Below are positions 16,354 to 24,800 of a DNA stretch of 64,000 nucleotides, piece after piece. A model generated the notes under the pieces. The model was not told the DNA's origin. It saw only the letters and a program-made list of their open reading frames with translations, and ran no database searches. The position numbers and the translations under genes are program-made. Source of the DNA: Priestia megaterium NBRC 15308 = ATCC 14581 (GTDB lineage: Bacteria; Bacillota; Bacilli; Bacillales; Bacillaceae_H); the NCBI RefSeq assembly GCF_000832985.1, contig NZ_CP009921.1, positions 237,265 to 301,264 on the forward strand, written 5' to 3'. The stretch's first letter is position 1, and every line of letters starts with the position of its first letter.

Positions 16354-16683
16354 CTAAGCAATCGGTGTACCATTTTTAACAAACTCACTAGGCCTTAATA
16401 GGACTACATCGCCCTCTTCTGGAACTCCACCTATGACTAGTACCTCGGATTTAAAACCTGCAATACGCATAGGAGGAAAATTCACCACGGCAACTACTTG
16501 AGATCCAATCAGTTGTTCTGGTTTATAGCGTTTTGTAATCTGAGCTGAAGAACATTTTACTCCAAGCTCCCCAAAGTCTATCTCTAATTTTATTGCAGGC
16601 TTCCTTGCTTCTGGAAATGGTTCGGCTTTTACCACAGTACCAATACGAATATCTAATTTGAAAAAATCATCGATTGTTGCCAT
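16354..16683 (-). CDS. csaA: CsaA-type tRNA-binding-domain protein
   Basis: 109 residues, close to the usual 110. ATG at 16683 follows AGGTGATA and gives the M-A-x-I-D-D-F start typical of CsaA; two upstream starts lie inside or against that ribosome binding site. It is a single EMAP/Trbp111-type OB fold: L-D-I-R-I-G-T-V near residue 10, [32 protein letters not shown] near 70. CsaA is a dimeric protein with chaperone-like, export-related activity in Bacillus and binds peptides and perhaps tRNA. Normally chromosomal, so this may be an extra plasmid copy. It stands alone. Confidence 0.92.
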   Translation of the reverse strand: MATIDDFFKLDIRIGTVVKAEPFPEARKPAIKLEIDFGELGVKCSSAQITKRYKPEQLIGSQVVAVVNFPPMRIAGFKSEVLVIGGVPEEGDVVLLRPSEFVKNGTPIA

Positions 16684-16877
16684 CATTATCACCTACACTT
16701 TTATTATTTGGAGATACATTGTATAAACCTTTAATTTATCCCTTTGACCTTATTGATTCTAACATCAGGAAAATAGGTATTTTTGTCCTGTCTTAAGAAT
16801 ATATTGTCCAACTATAAGATGTAAGAAAGTTAAACATACTTAACATAAAACATGTTCCAGGAACCCATATAAATTAC

Positions 16878-17717
16878 TTAAACATATTCTAGTCGTAAAC
16901 CTACCCCAACTTCTTCTATATCAGCAACTCGAGAGAGGGCTATCTTAGAATATAAATCCGTACAATGAGAAGCGTGTAGCTTATTAGGATCAAGTTCTTC
17001 TATATACTTTACGGTATTCTCTAGTTGAAAGTCTGATGGATTCAATAAATGAAATCCCCCTATAATATCTACTATTCTTTCTTCACTACATACCTCTTTT
17101 GCATACTCAATAATGTTACATATCCCCGAATGGGCACAACCTACCATAATAACTAACCCTTCCGATGATTTATAAACTAATGCAGTATCATCAAAAATAA
17201 AATCGTCAAATTCTTCTTTTTCAGTGTTAACTTTTCCAATAGATTCTTTGCCCTCAAAATTAAACTTTCTTTTAATTTCACCCAAAAACACTAATTTATC
17301 AGTCAGCCAAAATGGTTGCTTAGATAAGTTAATAGGGAAATGTTTGCTCAATTTATTGTAAGATAAGACACTCCCTATCTCGCTTACTGAATCAAGTAAT
17401 TTGCTTTCAAAAACTAACGGATGACCAATGATTGTAGGGGTATGATGAGTTAAAGCCTCACTTTTGGCTTCCATATGCAGGCTAATTAAATGTGTAAGCC
17501 CCCAAGTATGATCCACATGTCCATGTGATAAGGCTACCCAATCTAAGTTCCTTAAATCAATTCTCATCTTCTCTGCATTTCTTATAAAAGCATCGGAATA
17601 GCCAGTATCAAATAAAATTCGTTTATCGTCTTCCTCAATAAAGAATGAAAGTGCTGGCTCTCCTAAGAAATAGCGATCAATCAACGTATTATTATCTACA
17701 AGTACTGATAATTTCAT
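16878..17717 (-). CDS. MBL-fold metallohydrolase
   Basis: 279 residues from the ATG at 17717, which follows AAGGTGG; an upstream in-frame start at 17786 has no ribosome binding site. The metal-binding motif S-H-G-H-V-D-H-T-W-G is near residue 65. Other ligands are likely in V-G-C-A-H-S-G (near 195), G-G-F-H-L-L and A-S-H-C-T-D. The overall pattern fits the branch annotated as dihydropterin-ribofuranosylaminobenzene phosphate synthase-like, though real substrates in bacteria are mostly unknown. Complete and single. Confidence 0.85.
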   Translation of the reverse strand: MKLSVLVDNNTLIDRYFLGEPALSFFIEEDDKRILFDTGYSDAFIRNAEKMRIDLRNLDWVALSHGHVDHTWGLTHLISLHMEAKSEALTHHTPTIIGHPLVFESKLLDSVSEIGSVLSYNKLSKHFPINLSKQPFWLTDKLVFLGEIKRKFNFEGKESIGKVNTEKEEFDDFIFDDTALVYKSSEGLVIMVGCAHSGICNIIEYAKEVCSEERIVDIIGGFHLLNPSDFQLENTVKYIEELDPNKLHASHCTDLYSKIALSRVADIEEVGVGLRLEYV

Positions 17718-17820
17718 ATAAATATCCACCTTTTCTTGATTTCCATATATTATAACTAAATTAAGGGAATTATTGTTAACCAACAAAAGGGAATCTGTAT
17801 TTTATTTGCATAACATATAC

Positions 17821-17928
17821 CTATTTAGTTACCATAATGAATTTTCTAGGTACCAATAACGTACTAGCCAGTTCAAACATAACCATTAAAACAAAGGGCT
17901 GATGACCACTTATTCTGGCTTTCTCCAT
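17821..17928 (-). pseudogene. N-terminal fragment of a GerB spore germination permease
   Basis: 35 codons beginning M-E-K-A-R-I-S-G-H-Q-P-F-V-L-M-V and F-E-L-A-S-T-L-L-V-P, the characteristic start of GerAB-type permeases (usual length about 365), then a short foreign tail and TAG. Only the first transmembrane helix remains. It lies just downstream, on the same strand, of the C-terminal part of another gerB. Confidence 0.65.
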
Positions 17929-17980
17929 TAGATTTGCATGTCTTTTTTCAGTTTATTTAAATCTTTTTTTGTTTTCTTGA

Positions 17981-18439
17981 CTAATTTTTTGAATTTTTCA
18001 TTACTCTACCTCTTGTTTTTCTCAAGAAAACAACAGTTAAAAGTAGAAGTGGGATGATTACTTGGAAAGGAAGATGAAGAATAAATGGTACTATTGTCTG
18101 CCCTTCATAGAATTGTTCTTGATAATTGCTCGCGATTGTCATGGATAAAAATAGAATAACTAATCCCAATGGATAAGTCATTCGGGAAGGGGATTGGATT
18201 TTAAACAAGCTCGTCATTCCAATTACAACAGCATAAAAAAACACGTTTATCTTAACAAAGCTAGTAATAATCAAAGCAAACATAAAGAAAACATAAAGAC
18301 GTTCGAGAAAGTCAGCTACCTGAATGCTTTGTACGATACTGAGAAGGGGAAACTGTGAACGTTCAGTAAGACTAACGCCAAGTACACTAATATTAATGAG
18401 CATGATAATAGTGTAGCCATACTTTGCTTCTGCTTTCAC
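17981..18439 (-). pseudogene. C-terminal part of a GerB spore germination permease
   Basis: 152 codons with four or five hydrophobic helices. The conserved T-E-R-S-Q-F-P-L-L-S-I-V-Q-S-I and A-D-F-L-E-R-L-Y-V-F-F-M-F mark the GerAB/ArcD-type germinant permease family. About 60 percent of the N-terminal part is absent. The GTG at 18439 has no ribosome binding site, and the frame simply emerges from a junction near 18440. GerB proteins sit in the spore inner membrane with GerA and GerC partners, neither of which is here. Fragments of two gerB genes in tandem recall clusters with an extra gerB gene. Confidence 0.75.
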
Positions 18440-18592
18440 GTACCACGACCTGTAATTATAACTGTAATCTTACTGTTTATATGTACAATCATCAAAATCG
18501 TACATAAAACGTTAGATAAAAAAATAGAATTACGCTTAAAACGCGTTAAACAGGAGCAAAGAAAGAGTATTTTTAAGGTAAATAAACCTTAA
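18440..18592 (+). pseudogene. Start-less reading frame, one transmembrane helix and basic tail
   Basis: Fifty codons are open to TAA 18590-18592: V-I-I-T-V-I-L-L-F-I-C-T-I-I then K-K-I-E-L-R-L-K-R-V-K. There is no start codon. It begins exactly where the gerB fragment on the other strand begins, so 18440 looks like a recombination junction. Could be chance. The remaining stretch to 19127 shows no gene. Confidence 0.3.
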
Positions 18593-18821
18593 AATCCTTT
18601 CTATAGGTTTCCAATAATTAACATTAACTTATCTCGAAGGCTATCTATTCTGTTATAGCTGGACTTAAGGTGATCTAAATAGTGTTCTTACTATTGTACT
18701 TTAGTATCAGGATAAAGAAATTTGGTCTATACTAAGAGATGACGTTGTTTTCCGACATGAACTCGTCACCTCTTTAAGAGCATCTATTTTTATAATAGCT
18801 GTTTAGAAATATCAACGTAGC

Positions 18822-18852
18822 AAAAGGCACTTGCATATAGCAAGTGCCTTTT
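18822..18852. terminator. Bidirectional terminator
   Basis: A perfect 12-bp stem, AAAAGGCACTTG with CAAGTGCCTTTT. It has no adjacent gene and insulates the Rpn gene. Confidence 0.75.
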
Positions 18853-19087
18853 ATAATGTAAGTAACATGCTAAAACGATAATTAACTTAAATTTGGCGTT
18901 TTTTTATCAGTTATATAACTTTGTCTAAAAAGATATTTACGTGTTTTTTAGCTATTTTTTTCTATAGAAGTATTAAAAAGCTTTTAGCTTTTAATTTTTC
19001 ATCATTATTAATAGTAAAGGACGAGAGGTATCTGATGGCCACTTTATTATGCCGTAAAGCGAGAAATAGAAAGAACCCATACAGCCA

Positions 19088-19096
19088 TGGTATACT
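19088..19096 (+). promoter_or_regulatory. Extended -10 promoter of the Rpn gene
   Basis: TGGTATACT fits the TGnTATAAT extended -10 class, about 30 bp before the ATG. No good -35 is seen. Confidence 0.45.
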
Positions 19097-19127
19097 AATA
19101 ACAAACATGGAGATGATGGAGGATATT

Positions 19128-20018
19128 ATGACGAAACGATTAGATTTACGTGTCGACTTTGCGTTTAAATCGTTATTTGGCACACATGGAAATGAATCCA
19201 TTTTAGCTGCTTTTTTAAATGCGGCGCTTCGTTTTCCAGATGAGAAAAAAATTCAGACGGTTCAGTTATTAGATCCTCATTTTAATAAAGAAAACCAAGA
19301 AGATAAACGCTCGATTTTAGATGTACACGCGCAGTTAGAGGATGGAAGTCGTGTCAACATTGAAATTCAGCTTAATAATAAACATGACATGGAAAAACGA
19401 ACGCTCTATTACTGGTCTAAGATGTATAGTAGCCAAATGAAAGAAGGCATGGACTATGGAGAGCTCTGTAAAACGATTACTATCAACATTGTTAACTTCC
19501 GTTATTTATCGCATATCACTAATTATCATTCTACCTTTCAGTTATACGAGCGAGAACAGAAAGTACTCTTAACCGATATGCTCGAAATCCATTTCATGGA
19601 GCTACCTAAGTTATTGATTAAGTGGCGTAACAGAGAGGTAGATCCACGTGAAGATCAACTTGTGCGATGGTTATTATTACTTGAAGCATCAGAAGATGAA
19701 GAAATCACTCAGGTATTGGAGGAGATTGCGATGCAAGAAGATCAGGTATTGAAAAAGGCAATGGATGAATGGGAACGTGTCAGTCAAGATCCCGAAGTAT
19801 TACTAGCATATGAAGCTCGAAAAAAAGCATTGTTAGATGAAAAATCAGCTTTAAAAAGAGCTGAAAACCTTGGGAAAATAGAAGGAGAGAAAATTGGAGT
19901 AGAAAAAACCATTAAAACTATGGCTCTAGGTATGATTCATAAAGGAATAGACAATGAAACGATAAGCGACCTTACAGGCTTGTCACAAGAGGAAATCAAT
20001 AATCTTCGACGTCAGTGA
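19128..20018 (+). CDS. Rpn family recombination-promoting nuclease / putative transposase
   Basis: 296 residues from the ATG at 19128, preceded by GGAGG at 6 nt; the frame is open further upstream, but that part crosses the promoter. The PD-(D/E)XK nuclease core is visible: R-V-D-F-A-F-K-S-L-F-G near residue 8, S-I-L-D-V-H-A near 65 (metal Asp) and V-N-I-E-I-Q-L near 80 (E-x-Q). The K-T-I-T-I-N-I-V-N-F strand follows. The C-terminus is helical, with an Asp/Glu/Lys-rich segment and a final T-I-S-D-L-T-G-L-S helix-turn-helix-like tail. Rpn proteins are DNA endonucleases that promote RecA-independent recombination and are common on mobile DNA. A decayed homologue lies at 34662-34776. Followed by a strong terminator. 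Confidence 0.85.
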   Translation: MTKRLDLRVDFAFKSLFGTHGNESILAAFLNAALRFPDEKKIQTVQLLDPHFNKENQEDKRSILDVHAQLEDGSRVNIEIQLNNKHDMEKRTLYYWSKMYSSQMKEGMDYGELCKTITINIVNFRYLSHITNYHSTFQLYEREQKVLLTDMLEIHFMELPKLLIKWRNREVDPREDQLVRWLLLLEASEDEEITQVLEEIAMQEDQVLKKAMDEWERVSQDPEVLLAYEARKKALLDEKSALKRAENLGKIEGEKIGVEKTIKTMALGMIHKGIDNETISDLTGLSQEEINNLRRQ

Positions 20019-20028
20019 AATTAATAAT

Positions 20029-20065
20029 AAAAAGATTACCTATTCAATAATAAGGTAATCTTTTT
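20029..20065 (+). terminator. Terminator of the Rpn gene
   Basis: AAAAAGATTACC pairs with GGTAATCTTTTT. Confidence 0.85.
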
Positions 20066-20164
20066 ATTATTCCTGATTTCAAAAATTTAGTTACTATCAT
20101 TGAGTTTTCGTTTCTGGTACAAAACTATTTGATGGAGATGTATAGAACCTATAATACAGAAATA

Positions 20165-20191
20165 AAATTTCGTTCTTGAGAAACGAAATTT
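20165..20191 (-). terminator. Hairpin at the end of the XRE-cupin gene
   Basis: AAATTTCGTT pairs with AACGAAATTT, overlapping the stop codon at 20190. Confidence 0.5.
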
Positions 20192-20744
20192 AAACTGGAT
20201 AATAGATAATCATACTTAATCGAGTTAATGTTTTTCCTCGATTATAATAAGAGTGAGGCCTATCAGCTCTAAAGCTAATAGCATTCCCTCTCTTTATTAT
20301 ATATTCATTGCTATTTATACTTATAGTGAGCTCTCCTTCAAAGACAGTTATGAACTCTTCCGTTCCTTCTCTATGCAAATTAGCCTCTACAGATCCTCCT
20401 TCTTCTATCTCTATAGAATAAACTTCAAATCGTCTATCGTCCTCAAAAGGAAAATAAGGATAAACCCGATATTTTCCATTGTCTTCAGATAATATTTGAA
20501 TTTCATCTTTTGAAATGACTTTTGTATCTGGCTGCGGATCATTTATTAATGAAGTAAAGGAAATTTTTAACCCATTGGCTATTTTCCAAATGGTTGTAAT
20601 TGTAGGGCTTGATTCTCCTCTTTCAATTTGTCCTATCATAGTCTTACTTACCCCAGTTAATTCTGAGACTCTTTCGAGACTTAATTTCTTACTTTCTCTA
20701 AATCCCTTCAAATTTTTAGCGATAATAAGATTTATTTCCTTCAT
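20190..20744 (-). CDS. XRE-cupin transcriptional regulator
   Basis: 184 residues. An HTH_3 domain covers about residues 8-62 (L-E-R-V-S-E-L-T-G-V-S-K-T-M-I-G-Q-I-E-R-G) and a C-terminal cupin about residues 110-180 (H-R-E-G-T-E-E-F near 128, then R-G-N-A-I-S-F, H-S-Y-Y-N). This two-domain type usually represses a neighbouring exporter or catabolic gene and senses a small ligand in the cupin. It is divergent from the LysE-type exporter at 20858, and the 113-bp gap holds a perfect 11-bp inverted repeat, so it most likely controls both genes. ATG at 20744 is behind GGGGTG. Confidence 0.88.
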   Translation of the reverse strand: MKEINLIIAKNLKGFRESKKLSLERVSELTGVSKTMIGQIERGESSPTITTIWKIANGLKISFTSLINDPQPDTKVISKDEIQILSEDNGKYRVYPYFPFEDDRRFEVYSIEIEEGGSVEANLHREGTEEFITVFEGELTISINSNEYIIKRGNAISFRADRPHSYYNRGKTLTRLSMIIYYPV

Positions 20745-20766
20745 AATTACACCCCTATAACTATGT

Positions 20767-20814
20767 ACAATATAACGACCTTATTGTAAAATAAAAAGCA
20801 CGACGTTATATTGT
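20767..20814. promoter_or_regulatory. Probable operator of the XRE-cupin/LysE pair
   Basis: ACAATATAACG (20767-20777) and CGTTATATTGT (20804-20814) are a perfect inverted repeat with a 26-bp spacer, between the divergent starts. Confidence 0.65.
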
Positions 20815-20857
20815 CCTTTTTGAACATTATAATATACATATTAAAGGAGGTTCAAAT

Positions 20858-21442
20858 ATGCCAGTATTATCATTCTTGCTATATGTCTTTGTAACCAGTT
20901 TCACCCCTGGTCCTAATAATATTATGGCCATGTTATTCGCTAACAAATATGGCTTGAAAAAGACATTAAAGTTTTGTGTAGGAGTAGGTGCAGGTTTCCT
21001 TATAGTCATGTTGTTGTGTAGCTATCTTAATCTTTTACTCAAAAATTTTATCCCAAAAATTGAATTTTTTATGACTATTCTAGGTGCAGGTTATATGATA
21101 TACCTAGCCATAAAAATTATTCGTAGTAGAGGTGATAATGAAAATAACAATGAAGACCGGAATAACAGTTTTTTTATGGGGATGCTTTTACAATTTATAA
21201 ATCCAAAAGGCATTTTATATGGTATAACTGCCATAGCAACCTTCATCCTTCCATATCACAATTCAAACTTTAGCTTACTAATGTATTCGCTATTTCTAGC
21301 TCTTATTGGCTTTATGAGTACATTCTGTTGGAGCTTATTTGGTTCATTTTTTCAAAAATTCCTCTCAAAGTATAGAAATCAATTTAATATAGTTATGGCT
21401 TTATTGTTAATGTATAGTGCAGTCTCAATTCTTATAAAATAA
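20858..21442 (+). CDS. LysE/RhtB family amino acid exporter
   Basis: 194 residues with about six helices. The family signature near the N-terminus (T-P-G-P-N-N-I-M-A-M near residue 15) and Q-F-I-N-P-K-G in the middle are both present. ATG at 20858 follows AAAGGAGG. These proteins export amino acids or homoserine-lactone-like compounds; the substrate cannot be told from sequence. Expression is probably set by the divergent XRE-cupin regulator. Confidence 0.88.
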   Translation: MPVLSFLLYVFVTSFTPGPNNIMAMLFANKYGLKKTLKFCVGVGAGFLIVMLLCSYLNLLLKNFIPKIEFFMTILGAGYMIYLAIKIIRSRGDNENNNEDRNNSFFMGMLLQFINPKGILYGITAIATFILPYHNSNFSLLMYSLFLALIGFMSTFCWSLFGSFFQKFLSKYRNQFNIVMALLLMYSAVSILIK

Positions 21443-21705
21443 GTTTCTAATTTATATTAAAAATAAAGTTTAAGCATGGAAGAATTTTAACGTTGTAAAT
21501 ATCCATTTTGTTAAAGAGTCATACTCGCGTTATACAAAATAATAATGTCCTATCGGTCGTTATAACGTATATTTTGCACTCTATTATAGTAAAAGAGAAG
21601 GAGTTTTCCTTTTCTTTTTTTATTCACTCTTATTTTCACTCTTTTTAAAACTTAAAACATCTGATTAACCAGAATCCTCTTGCTCCTTTTTACATTTTTC
21701 TTTAG
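21443..21705. other. Intergenic stretch with a weak terminator
   Basis: Copies of CGTTATA-type sequence (21529, 21559) echo the operator half-site upstream of lysE. AAAAGAGAAGG with CCTTTTCTTTT (21591-21622) followed by T residues could be a terminator. Confidence 0.35.
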
Positions 21706-22077
21706 TCGTTGGGACATCTCGCTATTTCTTTCCTACTTCATGAAAAAGATAAGCCAATAGGCCAACCTCCAGCATATAAAAAAGAGTACATACTCTATAA
21801 TCATCTACTCATCACCTACTATGAGATTATTTAGTCTTACTTTGTGATTTTATGTAAGTTTAAAGGAAGTTTTGTAGAAAGTATTTCATTAATTAAAAAA
21901 GGATACCATAATATACCTAATGTTAGTTTTTATAGAGAATTATTACAGTGGATAATGAATACAGTCTTTTGTATTTTAGAATCAGATCACTGGAGAAAAG
22001 AATGTAAGAGTTTTGAAAAGGAACTGCTTAAAAGTGGAATTCATGAGGATATTTTTTATTATGAATTGATGCGATAA
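21706..22077 (+). pseudogene. Decayed gene with one in-frame amber stop
   Basis: One frame reads L-G-H-L-A-I-S-F-L-L-H-E-K-D-K-P-I-G-Q-P up to TAG at 21832-21834, and continues in the same frame as an open stretch of 77 codons to TGATAA at 22077. The codon content is protein-like on both sides of the stop. There is no start codon with a ribosome binding site; the GTG at 21844 has none. Family not recognised. It is probably a truncated, nonsense-mutated gene. Confidence 0.45.
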
Positions 22078-22116
22078 ACGTTGACTCTAAAGTAAATAGA
22101 TAGGACATATACACAC

Positions 22117-22425
22117 ATGACTAATCGAATTTACTTATTTACTACATTAGTTTTACTTGGTTTTCATTTTCTTGTAACTGACGAGTTTTATAATGAATTA
22201 GATAGTTCGACAATCATACAAAAGGCTATTCTAAAATTAGGCGGTGAAGTAATGAGTAAACAAATCTGCTCCGATATACAACGTAAAAAAAACTTAATTA
22301 TAGACTCTTTAATTCATTTAGGAATCTATAAAAAAGGCAACAAACAGCTTTATGAATTAACCTTACATGAGTTGGAAACAGAGTATCAAATAGTTAATCC
22401 GGCAATCCAAGATCTATCTTTTTAG
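22117..22425 (+). CDS. Hypothetical protein, 102 aa, possible winged helix
   Basis: The ATG at 22117 has only a poor ribosome binding site. An N-terminal hydrophobic stretch (residues 4-20) is followed by A-I-L-K-L-G-G-E-V-M-S-K-Q-I-C-S-D-I-Q-R-K-K and a short K-K-G-N-K-Q-L-Y-E-L wing-like turn, as in small winged-helix proteins. It may be part of the same decayed locus as 21706-22077. Followed after 44 nt by the YolD-like gene. Function unknown. Confidence 0.4.
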   Translation: MTNRIYLFTTLVLLGFHFLVTDEFYNELDSSTIIQKAILKLGGEVMSKQICSDIQRKKNLIIDSLIHLGIYKKGNKQLYELTLHELETEYQIVNPAIQDLSF

Positions 22426-22469
22426 ATTTTTGCTAATTGAAACTCACTTGTTAAAAGGAGGGTTAATCT

Positions 22470-22652
22470 ATGTTTTTAAAAAAACTCATCAAAAATGGTT
22501 TAGTTACGGTTCATTATTATGAAAATGAGTCACTACAAACGTGTAAAGGTCGTGTTTATAATCTTAATCTCCATGAACAGACACTGTCTTTAAGAGATGA
22601 AAAACAAAATATTTTTTTAATTCGCTTATCTGGTGTTGAAGATATTTATTGA
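22470..22652 (+). CDS. YolD-like C-terminal (Sm-like) protein, 60 aa
   Basis: ATG at 22470 behind a perfect AAAGGAGG. The sequence G-R-V-Y-N-L-N-L-H-E-Q-T-L-S-L-R-D-E and I-R-L-S-G-V-E-D-I-Y matches the beta-barrel half of YolD-like proteins. Full-length YolD proteins are about 100-110 residues with a helical N-terminal half, which is missing here. In Bacillus, yolD genes usually stand beside Y-family DNA polymerases; none is seen here. The good ribosome binding site suggests it may be expressed as a stand-alone domain. Fragments of the same family lie at 25373-25502 and 52328-52592. Confidence 0.55.
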   Translation: MFLKKLIKNGLVTVHYYENESLQTCKGRVYNLNLHEQTLSLRDEKQNIFLIRLSGVEDIY

Positions 22653-23129
22653 TTTCTTTTGTTTGATTTTAGTTTAGTAAAGAGTTTTCTCTATTTTTTA
22701 AGGTCACTTTGTACATGTAAAAGGTTACTAGCTAGGAAACCGTAAAGATAAAGAAATGAAATAAAAAAGGAAGAGGAATGATGGAGGAAAACAAATAAAT
22801 ATGGTCTGATTTTATTCAGAAGGACCGATTTGAACTGCATTCGTACCTTACTTATTTAATCAATGTCATGATGATAGTCCAAGGCAGTTAGAAGATGAAA
22901 ATACAGAAGAATAAATCTATTGATAAAGCAAACTGAAAGGATAAAAAATGAATATGAAAATAATGTAGGCGACCTCACGATTCTAATCCAAATGAATAGG
23001 TCGTCTATTGCTGTTATAAACCTTTTTTAATATATAGTAGATACATCAATTATATTTATGATCTTATACAAGTAACCTTATGTAGAATTCATTTTTTACC
23101 CGTATAAAGCTTAGAAGGGACGAGAGCTT
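22653..23129. other. Gap with short decayed reading frames
   Basis: 22815-22914 reads F-V-P-Y-L-F-N-Q-C-H-D-D-S-P-R-Q-L-E-D-E after a stop and may be a gene remnant. AGGCGACCT with AGGTCGTCT (about 22967-23008) is a weak hairpin. Nothing else is supported. Confidence 0.3.
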
Positions 23130-23393
23130 GTGAATACAACTGTTAACGAGTTGTATGATTTTGGAATAGTTTTAAGAGGAAAGCTATTAAATAGTAATCT
23201 TTATGCTTATTATTTAATTGATGCAATGAGAAGAGAAAATCATTTTGATTTTTTATATTATTTTTTGACAGCAACTGTAGATAGTCAAACACCTATACCT
23301 GAACGTGTCTCCAATGTTTTTTTAGAAATCCTTAGCGATAAAGAAAAATTGAGTGACCTTACTCCATTTGTCATGGGTCTGGTTGAAAAATAA
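23130..23393 (+). CDS. Hypothetical protein, 87 aa
   Basis: GTG at 23130, with GAAGGGACGAGAG upstream as a modest ribosome binding site. It is an all-helical small soluble protein (L-Y-A-Y-Y-L-I-D-A-M-R-R, then H-F-D-F-L-Y-Y-F-L). No family recognised. It is isolated, with gaps of over 300 bp on both sides. Confidence 0.45.
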   Translation: MNTTVNELYDFGIVLRGKLLNSNLYAYYLIDAMRRENHFDFLYYFLTATVDSQTPIPERVSNVFLEILSDKEKLSDLTPFVMGLVEK

Positions 23394-23699
23394 ATAGAAA
23401 TAAAGATATATATGCGTTTCCTCAGATATCTAAATCCCTTTATTAAATGCAGTCAATGTTTTTGGGTATTAGTATTGGCTTTGGTACGGAATAAGTCAGC
23501 TTGTTAATTAAATATTATTTTTGCGCGGCATGGATTATATATTTTTGTTTATAGTTTAATAAAATACCCAAATCATATGAATTAAAACTCCAACTAAAAT
23601 TCCTTTCAAGCTACCTGCAATAGTTGTGATGCGAACTGGAAATAAAGAGGTTGTACAATATAACTATATAAATGAACAAACTAAAGGAGGCTACCTATC
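23394..23699. other. Intergenic stretch
   Basis: The minus strand has a start-less frame with G-S-L-K-G-I-L-V-G-V-L-I-H-M-I-W (about 23575-23660) that could be the tail of a lost membrane protein. Otherwise nothing. Confidence 0.25.
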
Positions 23700-24674
23700 T
23701 TGAAAGCAACAAGCATTAAATTTTATGAATTCGGAGAACCTCAACAAGTTCTAAAAATAGAAAATAAACAAGTGAAAGATCCTGGAGTTGGTGAAGTGCT
23801 AGTACGAATGAAGACTCGACCAATCAATCCATCTGATTTAATTCCTATTAAAGGGGCCTATTCAAATCGAATTTCTTTGCCTGCCATTCCAGGATATGAA
23901 GGAGTTGGTATCGTAGAAGAGGTAGGTCCATCTGTTTCTAAATGGTTTCTTGGCAAACGTGTATTACCATTACGAGGTGAAGGTACATGGCAGGAGTTTG
24001 TAAAAACGTCAGCTGAACTAGCGATTATAGTTCCAGATTATCTAGAAGATTACATAGCAGCACAGCTTTATATCAATCCTATTACAGCATGGGTGATTTG
24101 TACGGAAATATTAGCGTTAAAACCAGGAGATAACCTAATAGTAAATGCCTGCGGTTCTTCTATTGGTCGTATCTTTGCTCAATTATCCCGTATTTTAGGG
24201 TTTCGTTTGATTGCAGTAACACGGAATAATATCTACACAGAGGAATTAACTCAACTTGGCGCTTCATATGTAATTAATACAGAGATGACTCCACTCTACG
24301 ATACGGTTATGGAATTGACGAATGGTCGTGGAGCTAAAGCAGCAATTGACTCTATTGGTGGATCAGCTGGTACAAACTTATCCTACTGTGTCAGTCTAAA
24401 TGGAGTATTTTTGACTATAGGTCTTTTATCAGGAATACCTGTCAATTGGACAGAAATTATGAATAACAATAAAATAAATACAAATATATTTCATTTACGT
24501 CATTGGAATCAAAAAGTCTCTACACGAAAATGGCACGAAACATTTTATCAGCTTATACAATTTGTTCATGAGAAACAGTTAATATTAACAAAACCTCAAG
24601 TTCAATACCATCTTTCAGATGTAAAAAAAGCTCTTACTACTAAAATTAAGGGCAAAATACTTTTAACTAGTTAA
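23700..24674 (+). CDS. Zinc-free medium-chain dehydrogenase/reductase (MECR/quinone reductase-like)
   Basis: 324 residues from TTG 23700, behind AAAGGAGG. The GroES-like N-terminal part has the R-P-I-N-P-S-D-L-I-P-I and G-Y-E-G-V-G-I-V-E-E-V-G signatures of the enoyl-thioester reductase (ETR/MECR) branch. The Rossmann part shows N-A-C-G-S-S-I-G-R near residue 150 in place of the usual A-A-(A/G)-x-G-x-x-G. Structural and catalytic zinc ligands are absent, as expected for this branch. It probably reduces an alpha-beta unsaturated carbonyl or thioester with NADPH. It stands alone. Confidence 0.82.
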   Translation: MKATSIKFYEFGEPQQVLKIENKQVKDPGVGEVLVRMKTRPINPSDLIPIKGAYSNRISLPAIPGYEGVGIVEEVGPSVSKWFLGKRVLPLRGEGTWQEFVKTSAELAIIVPDYLEDYIAAQLYINPITAWVICTEILALKPGDNLIVNACGSSIGRIFAQLSRILGFRLIAVTRNNIYTEELTQLGASYVINTEMTPLYDTVMELTNGRGAKAAIDSIGGSAGTNLSYCVSLNGVFLTIGLLSGIPVNWTEIMNNNKINTNIFHLRHWNQKVSTRKWHETFYQLIQFVHEKQLILTKPQVQYHLSDVKKALTTKIKGKILLTS

Positions 24675-24800
24675 AAGTCAGGAATATTCTTTATAAAATA
24701 TAAACTAATAACATGAAGGTAGTCCCTTTAAACAGCTAAAGAATGTTTATATCTTTGACTGTTCAGTAGGTTTTTTATTTATTTTTTGAATGGACAGGCA

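Noticed and set aside
18921..19127. An N-terminal extension of the Rpn protein
   Set aside because: The extra 69 residues cross the extended -10 promoter; the ATG at 19128 has a perfect GGAGG.
23575..23660. A minus-strand frame ending G-I-L-V-G-V-L-I-H-M-I-W-V-F-Y
   Set aside because: Membrane-like but start-less and too short to assign; noted only in the gap entry.
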